A stretch of DNA of 64,000 nucleotides from Flavilitoribacter nigricans DSM 23189 = NBRC 102662. Lineage in GTDB: Bacteria; Bacteroidota; Bacteroidia; Chitinophagales; Saprospiraceae. The notes below the pieces were generated by a model. That model searched no databases and was not told the DNA's origin. It was given only the letters and a program-made list of their open reading frames with translations. The first letter of the stretch is position 1. Each line of letters starts with the position of its first letter. Location of the stretch: positions 78,858 through 142,857 of the forward strand of contig NZ_PDUD01000036.1 of NCBI RefSeq assembly GCF_002646595.1. The letters are read 5' to 3'. Positions 40,608 through 50,200 of the stretch are shown in pieces. Both the position numbers and the translations under genes were made by a program.

Positions 40608-43457
40608 TCATAACTTTTCCTGTAGGAATTTACCGGTGTATGATTCCTCTACTTTGATCAGTTCTTCGGGGCGTCCCTGGAAGACCAGGTGCCCACCGTT
40701 CTTACCACCTTCCGGTCCAAGATCAATGACCCAGTCCGCGCTTTTGATCACTTCCATATTGTGTTCCACGACCAGTACGCTGTGGCCTTTTTCCACCAGC
40801 GCGTTCAGCGCACCGAGTAGTTTGCGAATGTCGTGAAAATGCAGTCCGGTCGTCGGTTCATCAAAAATAAAAAAGATATGGTCAGATGCACTGTCTTTGT
40901 TGAGAAAAGAAGCCAGTTTTACCCGCTGGGCCTCCCCGCCGGAAAGGGTAGAGGAGGATTGCCCAAGTTTCACATAGCCCAGACCGACATCGTGGAGCGG
41001 TTTGAGTTTGTTGATCACATCCGGAGCTTCGTCAAAAAAGTCGATCGCTTCCTCTACGCTCATATCCAGAATATCGAAGATGCTTTTATCCCGGTACTTC
41101 ACTTCCAGGACTTCGCCTTTGAAGCGTTTGCCGCCACATTCTTCGCATTCCAGACGGACATCAGCTAAGAACTGCATCTCGATCACCTGCTCGCCTTCCC
41201 CTTTGCAGGTATCGCACCGGCCACCGTCGACGTTGAAGGAAAAGTGGCTCGGTTTATAGCCGCGGATCTTGGAAAGCTGCTGGGAAGCCATCAGGTTCCG
41301 GATCGCGTCGTAGGCTTTCACGTAGGTTACCGGGTTGGAGCGGGAGGATTTCCCGATCGGGCTCTGATTGATCATTTCCACTCCGGTCAGTGCGTCCAGG
41401 TCGCCGGCCAGATCCTTGTAGGTGCCGGGAGATTTGCTGTAATTCTGCCCGAAGTGTTTCATCAGGGCCGGGTACAGGATCTGCTTGACCAGCGTCGTTT
41501 TACCGGAGCCGGAGACCCCACTCACCACGGTCAGTGTATTGAGTGGAAAAGTAACGTCTATATTTTTCAGATTGTGCTGACGGGCGCCTTCCAGGCGAAG
41601 TTCGCGGACGAATTTGCGCCGGACTTCCGGCACCGGAATATTCATCCGACCGTTCATATATTTGGTGGTCAGGCTTTCGGTCGCTTCGTCGTAGATGTCT
41701 TCGTAAGGACCGGCAAATACCACCTCGCCGCCGTGAATGCCCGCTTCCGGGCCGATATCGATGAGATAATCAGCACTTTTGATCACATCTTCTTCGTGTT
41801 CTACCACGATCACCGTATTACCCAGTTTTTTCAGTGACTGCAGTACTTCCACCAGTCGGTTGGTATCCCGAGGGTGTAAGCCGACACTGGGTTCGTCCAG
41901 GATATACATCGAACTGGTCAGGTTACTGCCCAGGGTACGCGTCAGGTTGATGCGCTGGGTCTCACCGCCACTTAGCGTGGCCGAGATCCGCCCGATGGTC
42001 AGATAGCTTAACCCCACATCACACATAAACCGGAGGCGATTGGTGATCTCCAGCAGCAGGCGCTTGCCCACTTTGGCCTCAAATTCGCTCAGCTCCAGAT
42101 CCTCCACAAAGGCCAGCAACTCGTCAACGGGCATCAGGGTCAGTTCGGAGATCGCCTTGCCACCCACTTTGACGTAAGTCGCTTCTTCGCGCAGTCGCCC
42201 GCCTTCGCAGACCGGGCACAGGGTTTTGCCGCGGTAGCGGGCCAGCATCACCCGGTTCTGTATTTTGTAGGTCTTTTCTTCCAGCTCACTAAAGAAGGCG
42301 TGGATGCCGTCAAAATATTTATTGCCGCGCCAGAGCAGCCGTACTTCTTCCCGGCTGAGATCCTGGTAGGGCGTGTGTACCGGAAAATCGAAATGATGGG
42401 CCGCCTTGAGGAACTTTTCGAGCCAGAGGCCGTATTTCTCACCTTTCCAGCAGGCGATCGCTCCTTCGTAGACCGACAGGGTAGGGTTGGGGACCACCTT
42501 GCGCTCGTCGATCCCCATTACCTGACTGAAACCTTCGCATTTGGGACAGGCACCGTAGGGATTATTGAAATTGAAGAGGTGCGGACTGGGTTCCGGGAAG
42601 GTCATCCCGTCCAGTTCGAACCGGTTATTGAACGGATGCTGTTCTTCGCCTTCCATCTCGACGATACATTCTCCCTCACTTTCGTAGAAGGCCGTTTGCA
42701 CGGAGTCGGAAATGCGACGCAGGTTCTCCTCGTCTTCTTCCTCCCGTACCACAAAGCGGTCGATCAGTACCAGCAGGTCCATCGATCTGGCTTCGGAAAG
42801 CTTCTGCTGTTGCCATTTGGGATGCTCCTCGATAAAATCTTCAATGCGGATCAGCTCGCCCTCGTGCCGGAGACGGGTGTACCCCTTCTGCAACAGCAAC
42901 TGGAGTTCCTGACCCAACTGCCGGTCCTTGTATTTATAAGGCAGGGGAATAAACAGCTGTCCACGCTTCCCGGCTTCGAACTGGTGGATGTAGTCCACCA
43001 CATCACTCACCTCGTGTTTTTTGACTTCCTCTCCGGAAACGGGAGATATGGTCTTACCGATACGGGCGTAGAGCAGGCGGAAAAAATCGTAGATCTCGGT
43101 CAGGGTACCCACCGTGGAGCGGGCATTGGCCGTGGTGGTCTTCTGTTCAATTGCGATGGCCGGGCAGATCCCTTTGATGTAATCGACATCGGGCTTTTTC
43201 ATCCGCATCAGGAACTGGCGGGCGTAGGAAGATAAACTCTCTACATACCGCCTTTGGCCTTCGGCGTAAAGCGTATCCATCGTGATGGAGGACTTTCCCG
43301 AACCGGATACCCCGGTCACCACCACCAGTTTGTTTTTGGGAATGGCCAGGTCGACGTTCTTGAGGTTGTTGGCCCGGGCTCCTTTGATATAGATGGCGTT
43401 TCTGAGCTCGGTTTTAGAAGGTTGATCAGTTGGGATCGCAATAGATTTATCGGACAT
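40608..43457 (-). CDS. uvrA: Excinuclease ABC subunit A
   Basis: The damage-recognition ATPase of nucleotide excision repair. The 949-residue length is normal. Both ABC modules are present with Walker A sequences GVSGSGKSS and GVSGSGKTT, ABC signatures TLSGGETQRINL and TLSGGEAQRVKL, and Walker B LDEPSVGLHP and FDEPTTGLH. Zinc-binding cysteines occur in CPKCEGF, CPVCEGG and CDTCKGEGE. No uvrB/uvrC is nearby. A promoter with TATCTTTG lies about 160 bp upstream. Confidence 0.98.
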   Translation of the reverse strand: MSDKSIAIPTDQPSKTELRNAIYIKGARANNLKNVDLAIPKNKLVVVTGVSGSGKSSITMDTLYAEGQRRYVESLSSYARQFLMRMKKPDVDYIKGICPAIAIEQKTTTANARSTVGTLTEIYDFFRLLYARIGKTISPVSGEEVKKHEVSDVVDYIHQFEAGKRGQLFIPLPYKYKDRQLGQELQLLLQKGYTRLRHEGELIRIEDFIEEHPKWQQQKLSEARSMDLLVLIDRFVVREEEDEENLRRISDSVQTAFYESEGECIVEMEGEEQHPFNNRFELDGMTFPEPSPHLFNFNNPYGACPKCEGFSQVMGIDERKVVPNPTLSVYEGAIACWKGEKYGLWLEKFLKAAHHFDFPVHTPYQDLSREEVRLLWRGNKYFDGIHAFFSELEEKTYKIQNRVMLARYRGKTLCPVCEGGRLREEATYVKVGGKAISELTLMPVDELLAFVEDLELSEFEAKVGKRLLLEITNRLRFMCDVGLSYLTIGRISATLSGGETQRINLTRTLGSNLTSSMYILDEPSVGLHPRDTNRLVEVLQSLKKLGNTVIVVEHEEDVIKSADYLIDIGPEAGIHGGEVVFAGPYEDIYDEATESLTTKYMNGRMNIPVPEVRRKFVRELRLEGARQHNLKNIDVTFPLNTLTVVSGVSGSGKTTLVKQILYPALMKHFGQNYSKSPGTYKDLAGDLDALTGVEMINQSPIGKSSRSNPVTYVKAYDAIRNLMASQQLSKIRGYKPSHFSFNVDGGRCDTCKGEGEQVIEMQFLADVRLECEECGGKRFKGEVLEVKYRDKSIFDILDMSVEEAIDFFDEAPDVINKLKPLHDVGLGYVKLGQSSSTLSGGEAQRVKLASFLNKDSASDHIFFIFDEPTTGLHFHDIRKLLGALNALVEKGHSVLVVEHNMEVIKSADWVIDLGPEGGKNGGHLVFQGRPEELIKVEESYTGKFLQEKL

Positions 43458-43617
43458 TCGTATTTCCTTTGTGGCAGGGAGCAGCAGTCGGGAATGATCT
43501 CTAACCTGTGATGAAAGCTACATGAGGCAACTAACGCCTGAGCGTATGTGCCGTCCAACTGACATCGCAGACGATCTCGGTCATCCGCTTCCCTGCTGCT
43601 GATTTTAAAACAAGTTG

Positions 43618-43649
43618 CAAAGATAACCCAGTGATCTGTGAAAAACAAT
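43618..43649 (-). promoter_or_regulatory. uvrA: Promoter for uvrA
   Basis: On the minus strand ATTG is followed after 20 bp by TATCTTTG, fitting TTTG-N19-21-TAnnTTTG with one mismatch. The leader would be about 150 nt. No LexA-like operator was recognised. The remaining gap up to 43894 holds only a possible plus-strand -7 box, TACATTTG (43749-43756). Confidence 0.5.
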
Positions 43650-43894
43650 GCCGGGTTCGGATTCGCTCTATTTTACCGTAGAATGCAGCGGATCGGGTCA
43701 CCGGACCGGGTTTTGGCAGTATTAACAGTTCAAATTTAGGGATGTTTTTACATTTGCATTAATTTAGTTTGATCCACAAGTTTTAACTTCGTATCCGGTA
43801 CGCGATCTAAATATAATTCTGTACCGGAAAAGTGATAAGTAAATCAGCATCAATCCAAACCTATTATTGTAACGACAAACAAAAAGCATTAAAA

Positions 43895-45235
43895 ATGATC
43901 AAGAGCTTCAGAATTTGGGCTTTAGCTTCATCGCTATTGGTGTTAGCCGCGTGCGAGGAGGTCAACCCTAATTTTCAAACCGAGGCGCAACAACCGGAAA
44001 TGGTGCACCAGACTGCCAAGCAGTTGACGGACATCATTGTTCACGATATTTTTTCTCCCCCGGTAGCTAGCCGGATCTACGCTTATTCCACCATCGCCGC
44101 CTACCAGGCTGCAGTTCCGGGTTTCCCCGAATACAAGAGCCTGGAAGGGCAGCTGAACGGACTGGAAAATGTACCCAAACCGGAAGCCGGAAAGGAATAT
44201 TGTTATCCGCTGGCCAGCCTGCAGGCTTTTACCAAAGTGGGAAAGACCCTGATCTTTTCCGAGGATAAAATGGAGGCCTACCAGCAAAAACTCTACGACG
44301 AATTCACGGCCCTGAATATGCCGGAAGAGGTTTACGAGCGATCCATCGCCTACGGAAATCAGGTAGCCGATCATATCATGGGCTGGGCTGACGGCGATAT
44401 GTACAAGCAAACCCGGACTTTCCCGAAATTCTCGATCAATGACGATCACGCCCGCTGGCAACCGACACCACCGGATTACATGGACGGCATCGAACCTCAC
44501 TGGAAGGACATCCGGCCCTTTGTGATCGAGTCTCCGGACCAGTTCGCACCGCCGCCGCCAACGGCTTACGATTTGGACCCGAAAAGCCAGTTCTACCAGG
44601 AGACGATGGAAGTGTACGAGGCGCTTCAATCCGAAGACAAAGAAGAACGCCTGGAGATCGCCCGCTTCTGGGATTGTAATCCTTACGTGTCCCACCATAC
44701 CGGTCACGTGATGTTTGCGACCAAAAAGATCACTCCGGGAGGGCACTGGATGGGAATCGCCGCCATTGCCTGCAAAAAGGATAGCGCCGATTTCATGAAA
44801 TCGACCCAGGTCTATACCCTCACCTCCATCGCGCTGGCGGACGCCTTCATCAGTTGCTGGGACGAAAAGTACCGCTCCAACCTGGTACGCCCGGAAACGG
44901 TAATTAACCGCCATATCGACGAGGAATGGGCCCCGGCGCTGCAAACTCCTCCCTTTCCCGAATACACCAGTGGGCACAGTGTGATCTCCCGCTCTGCGGC
45001 CATCGCACTTACCTCTATTTTCGGAGATAATTTCGCCTACCACGATGATGTGGAGGAGGAATACGGCCTTCCTTCACGGGATTTCAATTCTTTCCTGGAA
45101 GCCTCGGAGGAAGCGGCGGTGAGCCGCCTGTACGGTGGTATCCACTATCGCCCCGCAATCGATAATGGCGTGGCTCAGGGTGAAAAAGTTGGAAAATATG
45201 TGGTGGCTAATATTCGGATGAAGGAGGAGAGTTGA
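43895..45235 (+). CDS. Vanadium-dependent haloperoxidase/PAP2-like lipoprotein
   Basis: A 446-residue lipoprotein: MIKSFRIWALASSLLVLAAC with the lipobox cysteine at residue 20, so the start is 43895. The C-terminal half has the vanadium haloperoxidase/PAP2 phosphatase signature: an early K/R region around KKDSADFMKS, PPFPEYTSGHSVISRSAA (the central SGH of the vanadate or phosphate site) and a distal RLYGGIHYRPAIDNG (Arg and His). Both haloperoxidase and acid phosphatase activities exist in the superfamily; sequence alone does not decide. It is probably anchored to the outer membrane facing the periplasm or the cell surface. Confidence 0.88.
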   Translation: MIKSFRIWALASSLLVLAACEEVNPNFQTEAQQPEMVHQTAKQLTDIIVHDIFSPPVASRIYAYSTIAAYQAAVPGFPEYKSLEGQLNGLENVPKPEAGKEYCYPLASLQAFTKVGKTLIFSEDKMEAYQQKLYDEFTALNMPEEVYERSIAYGNQVADHIMGWADGDMYKQTRTFPKFSINDDHARWQPTPPDYMDGIEPHWKDIRPFVIESPDQFAPPPPTAYDLDPKSQFYQETMEVYEALQSEDKEERLEIARFWDCNPYVSHHTGHVMFATKKITPGGHWMGIAAIACKKDSADFMKSTQVYTLTSIALADAFISCWDEKYRSNLVRPETVINRHIDEEWAPALQTPPFPEYTSGHSVISRSAAIALTSIFGDNFAYHDDVEEEYGLPSRDFNSFLEASEEAAVSRLYGGIHYRPAIDNGVAQGEKVGKYVVANIRMKEES

Positions 45236-45319
45236 GGGAATGTTTTAATGTGGAAATGTGTGAATGTTTGAACGTGGAAATGTTTGAACGTTGGAAGGTT
45301 GCTTTCCTTTTCGAATTAA

Positions 45320-45363
45320 AAAATGCCCAGACTGCCTGAATTTATCGGTAGCCTGGGCATTTT
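45320..45363. terminator. Terminator of the four-helix-bundle gene
   Basis: AAAATGCCCAGACTGCC and GGTAGCCTGGGCATTTT form a 17-bp imperfect stem with A/T runs at its base, immediately after the stop at 45367. It can also terminate the plus-strand haloperoxidase gene. Confidence 0.8.
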
Positions 45364-45366
45364 CTT

Positions 45367-45729
45367 TTATCCCTTGTTCTTGAGATATCTGATCAATCCC
45401 AATATTTTAGCTTTGGTTTCTTCAACCAGCATAAACAATTCCGTAATCTGATCATCGATAAGATAATTCAGGTCCTTCAGGACGTAGATCATACTCTTTA
45501 CTTCATTGGCGGAACTTTGGGCAATTTCGAGGAAACGAATTTTTTCCCGATTGGAGAAACGATTAAACCCTTCTGCGATATTATTCATAATGGAAAGAGA
45601 AGCCCGCTGAAATTGATCTTTAATCGACCAATTGGTAGTAATTGGCCCTTCCAGAGAATATACCAGCCGGGTTAACTCTCTGGCTTTCTGCCAGCATTGC
45701 AGGTCTTCAAATTTTTCGATTTTGGCCAT
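45367..45729 (-). CDS. Four-helix-bundle protein (23S rRNA intervening-sequence family)
   Basis: A 120-residue protein of the S23/IVS four-helix family: KFEDLQCWQKARELTRLVYSL, FQRASLSIMNNIAEGFNR, FLEIAQSSANEVKSMIYVLKDLNYL. The ATG at 45729 matches the family start; the longer frame to 45909 crosses repeats. Homologues are encoded in intervening sequences of 23S rRNA genes and as the Avd accessory protein of diversity-generating retroelements. Here there is no rRNA, reverse transcriptase or variable repeat. Instead the gene is bracketed by perfect 17-bp inverted repeats, suggesting a mobile unit. Molecular role unknown. Confidence 0.88.
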   Translation of the reverse strand: MAKIEKFEDLQCWQKARELTRLVYSLEGPITTNWSIKDQFQRASLSIMNNIAEGFNRFSNREKIRFLEIAQSSANEVKSMIYVLKDLNYLIDDQITELFMLVEETKAKILGLIRYLKNKG

Positions 45730-45996
45730 GGTTTTATTAGATAAGGGTGGCAAAACCGAGTATTTCCATAAAATTGAATAAGATATTTTCAAAAAAACTG
45801 CAAAAAAGGCAGGTGGACCTACTCTATAGATCCATTTAGAAAACAATTGCCCATTGAGCAATAGATGGCATCCAAAGCAAAAATGCACCACATTCAAACG
45901 TTCACACATTCACACATTCACACATTCACACATTTCCACCGCTCAAAGGGCATCCCCGGAATATATCATTAACCATTCGCTCCCGGGGAGTCAAAA

Positions 45997-48729
45997 CTAT
46001 CGTCCCGACCGATCAATCACCGTACTACTCGCCTGTTGCGTTCCCAGCATCACCACATCCTGGATATTGACGTGCGTGGGGCGGGTAGCCATGAAGTAGA
46101 TCGCTTCCGCTACATCGACCGAAGTCAGAGGCTGGAAGCCCTCGTAAACTTTGGCGCCCCGTTCCTTGTCACCGTCGAAGCGCACTTCGGCGAATTCCGT
46201 TTCCTCGACGTGGGCCGGAGCCACCTGTCCGATCCGGATGTTGTAGCTGTGCAGGTCCAGGCGCATGGCTTTGGTGAGTGCATCCACGGCGTGTTTGGTG
46301 GCACAGTAGACATTACCGTTGGGGTAGACCTCCTTGCCGGCCGTAGAGCAGACGTTGATGATCTGGCCCTGCTGGCGCGCTACCATGTAGGGTGATACGG
46401 CACGGGTCAGGTAAAGCAGACCTTTGATATTGGTGTCGATCATTTCCTCCCAGTGCTCCAGGCGGCCCTGGTGGATGGGATCCAGACCTTTGGCTTTGCC
46501 GGCATTGTTGATGAGGATATCGATATTTTTCCAGTCTTCGGGAAGCTGATTTATGGCATTTTCCACGGCTTCTACCTGGCGTACATCGAAATTGAGGCTG
46601 TGTACATCCGTGTGGAATTCATCCTGCAGCCCCTTTTCGATGGCGTCCAGGCGGTCACTGCGCCGTCCGGTGATGATCACGCGGAAACCATTGCGGGCAA
46701 AGATCTCGGCGGTCGCTTTTCCGATACCGGAAGTAGCGCCAGTCACCATGACGGTTTTGCCGTTGCCGGGGCGTTGCTGCTTCAGTTTTTCCTGTTCCTC
46801 GTCGCGTGCTTTGATCATTTCTTCCAGGCGGAAGATATTCTCCTTCAGGGCCGCCAGTGCGTCCCGTTCGATGATGAGTTCACTGTTGGATTTTTCCATG
46901 GTAGCTTCCGTCGTTTCCATTTCCACTGTATTTTCGGGGGAAGCCGGCGTCGTAATGGCTGCTTCCTGATTTTCTTTAATGTGTTCTTCTACTACACCGT
47001 TCTGAGATTTCGGCTCCACCGCAATCCGCTCTACCGGTTCTTCTGCTACCGGTTCCGGTTCGGCGGGAGCGGTCAGGCCAAAGGCCAGATCGTTCTCGGG
47101 CGTTTCTACTTCCGGATTGAGGGCTTTGGCTTTTAGATAGGCCTCCTGAGCTTTTTCCAAATTCCCCTGCGTGTGGTACAAGATGGCCAGATCGTAGTAC
47201 GCAAAGGGGTGGTTAGGTTGGAGCCTCAGGGTTTCCATGAATTCAATTGCGGCGGCGTCCAGCGCTTTCTGGTGCTCATTGAGCAGCATGGCGTACTGGT
47301 AGTGTGCATCGGCATTTTCCGGATGCTGGGCGATGGCCTGCCGGAATTCCATCATGGCGTGGTCCTGGGTATCTTCAAACTGGTGGGCCAGAATGAGCCC
47401 CAGTCGATAGTGCACTTCCGGAAACTTGCTGTCAATGGCCGCTACGTCCTGATAGAATCCGACGGCTTCGTCGAAATCCTCTTCGATCTCGGACAGTTCG
47501 CCGCTCAGGAAGAGCGCTCCGGTATGTTTGCTGTCGTATTTCAGCAGGGTAGCCAGTTGACTCCGGGCTTCGCTGAAGTCGTCCTCGTGCTGGACCAGCA
47601 AATGCGCCAGCTGGTACCGCATCGCCAGATGTTCCGGATGCTGTTGGAGCGCATTTTGCAATTCGGCGATCGCTTTTTCCGTCTGGCCGCCGCTTACCCA
47701 GTCGTGCAGATTTTCCAATATGTAGTTCGGATCCAGAGCGCTTACCAGCTCTTCCTCTTCGTCTTCCTCCTCCTCTTCTTCTTCGGTGGCGTACACCGCG
47801 CCGTTCTGGTGGATCTCTTCGGGGCCGGATGACGATTCGGCCGGGATATCATCCTCTACCAGGATATGCTCTTCAATTTCTTCCTCGATCTCCTCCACCT
47901 CTTCTTCGATCTGATAGGAAGTATCGGATACGATCTCTTCTTCCGTCTCGTCCGGCACCAGATCGCCGTCGTCCTCTATTTCTTCTTCCGGATCATCCGG
48001 GAGCATATCCATCCCGGGGATATCCTGGATATCTACCGGTGGTTCGTCGTCCATTGGCTCGGAATTGCGGTTCGATGCAGCTTCCACGGCCTCCGCCGGT
48101 ACGCGATCCATCACCCGCGAGGCACGGGCCTTTTTCAGTTTTTCCCAGCCATTGATATCGCCGATGAAGCGGAAGATCATTTCGTAGTCCGTTTCTTCCA
48201 GTTCTTCGTAAGTGACGTGTTCGGTATTGCGCAACAGCCGGAGGAACTCGCTGGTCTCCCCACTGATGGCCCTTACGGAGCGCAGGTGGTCGCTGAAAGT
48301 CTCTTCGTCGATCTCGTCCTCCAGTTCCCGTTTCTGACGACGCAGATCCAGGTACTGATCCTGCCAGTAATTGATATACTGAATAATATCGCTGATCCTT
48401 TCGAACTGGGTCGGTACCGCGTAGGCATTGCGGGATTCGTCCTGTCGGACACCGTCCGCTACGATGGGCAGTACGGCGTCGCGGTTGTCCTGCATGAACT
48501 CACGGCCGTTGACCATACACTGGGCTGACCGCAGGAAGTTGTCGGTCACCAACAGCAGGATCGGGCCGCTGTGGTTTTCCAACTGATCGAACAGGGGTTT
48601 GTCAGGACTAGATTTTGAACCGTAATAATGCTGGGGAGCGTGACCTACTGAAGACAACTCCTGGGCGATTTTCTCCGCCAACTGGACGTTATCTATGCAA
48701 TAAGCTAGCGCAATATGTTGTTGTTCCAT
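45997..48729 (-). CDS. TIR-TPR-SDR fusion protein
   Basis: A 910-residue cytoplasmic protein with three parts. Residues ~4-120 look like a TIR domain (HIALAYCIDNVQLAEKIAQEL, then PILLLVTDNFLRSAQC); the catalytic glutamate of NAD-cleaving TIRs could not be placed with confidence. A highly acidic linker follows (~215-330), then TPR repeats (~340-570), a coiled coil (~610-650) and a complete classical short-chain dehydrogenase (~654-910) with TGATSGIG, NNAGKA, the serine in VCSTAG and YCATK. The SDR part alone resembles stand-alone YdfG-like enzymes. It begins 39 bp after the TlpA-like gene on the same strand. Substrate and trigger are unknown. Confidence 0.85.
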   Translation of the reverse strand: MEQQHIALAYCIDNVQLAEKIAQELSSVGHAPQHYYGSKSSPDKPLFDQLENHSGPILLLVTDNFLRSAQCMVNGREFMQDNRDAVLPIVADGVRQDESRNAYAVPTQFERISDIIQYINYWQDQYLDLRRQKRELEDEIDEETFSDHLRSVRAISGETSEFLRLLRNTEHVTYEELEETDYEMIFRFIGDINGWEKLKKARASRVMDRVPAEAVEAASNRNSEPMDDEPPVDIQDIPGMDMLPDDPEEEIEDDGDLVPDETEEEIVSDTSYQIEEEVEEIEEEIEEHILVEDDIPAESSSGPEEIHQNGAVYATEEEEEEEDEEEELVSALDPNYILENLHDWVSGGQTEKAIAELQNALQQHPEHLAMRYQLAHLLVQHEDDFSEARSQLATLLKYDSKHTGALFLSGELSEIEEDFDEAVGFYQDVAAIDSKFPEVHYRLGLILAHQFEDTQDHAMMEFRQAIAQHPENADAHYQYAMLLNEHQKALDAAAIEFMETLRLQPNHPFAYYDLAILYHTQGNLEKAQEAYLKAKALNPEVETPENDLAFGLTAPAEPEPVAEEPVERIAVEPKSQNGVVEEHIKENQEAAITTPASPENTVEMETTEATMEKSNSELIIERDALAALKENIFRLEEMIKARDEEQEKLKQQRPGNGKTVMVTGATSGIGKATAEIFARNGFRVIITGRRSDRLDAIEKGLQDEFHTDVHSLNFDVRQVEAVENAINQLPEDWKNIDILINNAGKAKGLDPIHQGRLEHWEEMIDTNIKGLLYLTRAVSPYMVARQQGQIINVCSTAGKEVYPNGNVYCATKHAVDALTKAMRLDLHSYNIRIGQVAPAHVEETEFAEVRFDGDKERGAKVYEGFQPLTSVDVAEAIYFMATRPTHVNIQDVVMLGTQQASSTVIDRSGR

Positions 48730-48768
48730 GATTTGTGAATATTACACTTGGTTTTGAAATGTTGATCG

Positions 48769-50097
48769 CTACTGAGCGATTGCCAGGGATTGTACCGTTT
48801 TATTAAAATCTGAGACAAATTCATCGTATTTACTGGTTGCCGGCCCGTTGAAGCCGGAATGTATCTTGACCACCTGATTATTCCGATCCAAAAAGATCAG
48901 GGTGGGAAATGCGTCGATATTCCGGAGCATAGGCAGCGCTTCCAGGGCTTCTGCTTTCTCGTGAAAACCGGCCCAGAGAATAGGGTAGGGCAGGTTCATG
49001 CGTTTTTGGTAAGTGTCAATTGCCCGCAGTGCCCGGTCTTTATCCCGGTATTTCTCGAAAGCGAGGGCAAGGAACTCAATGCCTTCCGGGGAATACTCCT
49101 GAATGTAATCGATCAGGAATTTGGTTTCATCCCAGCAGTTCGGACACCAGGTGCCCATCAACTGAATGATCTTCGGCTTATTTTCAAAACGTTTGTCGCT
49201 CAGGGATATTATATTCCCTTCGGCATCCGGGAAGCTAAAGCTGATGCTCTGTTCACCTTCCTTCATGGAAGTCAGCGAATCCGGATCGGCCAGTGTAAAA
49301 GTGGGGTCCAGTTGGGCTTCCCAGATCGTTTTGTAGTGCTTGCCGGACCGGAAGATACCGATGATGGTACTGTCCGGCTGGATCTTCCCTTCGAAAAGAA
49401 AGGCGTGGCTGCCGTCAAAACAAGATAAATATAATTTATCAGCCTGTACGGTTCCTTCCAGGAATCGGTAATCACCGGTTTCGGTCCGAAAAGTGCCCAA
49501 CAGGTGATTCCCATCCTGCTGGAATTCGCCGATCGCCGGCAGGGGATTATCGGTATCCACCTCGAAAAAGGTTTTCCATTTTCCGCTCAGGTCCATGACG
49601 GGATCCTTGCGCAGGGTAGTGAACCGATGATCCTGGCCGAAGCGGGCTACAAAGGGAATAATGTATTCTTCCCGGTTGCGGACCACCCAGGTCCCTTCGA
49701 TCAGGTTCTCCTCGTAGATGCCTTTGAAGTAGGAATCGAATATGGGAATATCGATCAGTATGGTGTCTTTGGCGGTACGGGGATCGCGACCCATGACGAT
49801 ATCGTCCAGCCGGATACGCTCCTCACCATTTCTGATCTCAATGTAAAAATCCGTCTCATTTTCGTAGATCACTTCGAAATTGAAGGGTAATTCACCCGCC
49901 GTGACTTCCTCAAATTTGAGATTGAGCTTTTCCGGCAGGGGCTGACCCTTCGGGTTCGGGGTGATCTGTTTGGGCTCTAACTTTAGAACCGCCCGCCATT
50001 TTCCCGGCGGTAAACCGGTAAACGTATTCTCAATTACAAAACAGCTTGAAAGAGAGAACAGGATAAAAGCAAATACCAGCCTATATTTTACCAACAT
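48769..50097 (-). CDS. TlpA/thioredoxin-like lipoprotein
   Basis: A 442-residue lipoprotein (MLVKYRLVFAFILFSLSSC, lipobox SSC). The N-terminal ~270 residues form a beta-rich domain typical of Bacteroidota TlpA-like proteins. The C-terminal ~170 residues form a thioredoxin fold with the active site QLMGTWCPNCWDET and a cis-proline in NIDAFPTLIFLD. A periplasmic or outer-membrane thiol-disulfide role is expected. It is followed by the TIR-TPR-SDR gene with a 39-bp gap, so the two may be co-transcribed. Confidence 0.88.
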   Translation of the reverse strand: MLVKYRLVFAFILFSLSSCFVIENTFTGLPPGKWRAVLKLEPKQITPNPKGQPLPEKLNLKFEEVTAGELPFNFEVIYENETDFYIEIRNGEERIRLDDIVMGRDPRTAKDTILIDIPIFDSYFKGIYEENLIEGTWVVRNREEYIIPFVARFGQDHRFTTLRKDPVMDLSGKWKTFFEVDTDNPLPAIGEFQQDGNHLLGTFRTETGDYRFLEGTVQADKLYLSCFDGSHAFLFEGKIQPDSTIIGIFRSGKHYKTIWEAQLDPTFTLADPDSLTSMKEGEQSISFSFPDAEGNIISLSDKRFENKPKIIQLMGTWCPNCWDETKFLIDYIQEYSPEGIEFLALAFEKYRDKDRALRAIDTYQKRMNLPYPILWAGFHEKAEALEALPMLRNIDAFPTLIFLDRNNQVVKIHSGFNGPATSKYDEFVSDFNKTVQSLAIAQ

Positions 50098-50200
50098 AGA
50101 AGCTTTCGGTTTTGGGTAGTGTCGGAATCAGTTTTAAGGTCGGTTCCGGAATTCGGTACACCGCAGGGAGGACCGTCCGGCTTGCCGGCTAAAACTGTAG

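Larger units (their letters stand above)
45250..45939. mobile_element. 690-bp cassette with 17-bp perfect inverted ends around a four-helix-bundle gene
   Basis: GTGGAAATGTGTGAATG (45250-45266) and its exact complement (45923-45939) bracket the gene at 45367-45729. Inward of each end are further runs of related words (TTTGAACGTGGAAATG at the left; four copies of TTCACACA at 45901-45932 at the right). No flanking target duplication was seen. Confidence 0.6.

Noticed and set aside
42300..43235. Long plus-strand frame of 311 codons opposite uvrA, and similar long frames opposite the metalloprotease (20657-21967), the TPR kinase (8214-9326) and rseP (31967-33079).
   Set aside because: They mirror the codon pattern of strongly supported genes on the other strand and show no domain, signal or motif of their own.
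45367..45729. The four-helix-bundle gene as part of a diversity-generating retroelement (Avd).
   Set aside because: No reverse transcriptase, template repeat or variable repeat was found nearby.
45891..45939. The TTCACACA repeats as a possible CRISPR array.
   Set aside because: Units are 8 bp without spacers and no cas genes are present; they belong to the inverted ends of the four-helix-bundle cassette.
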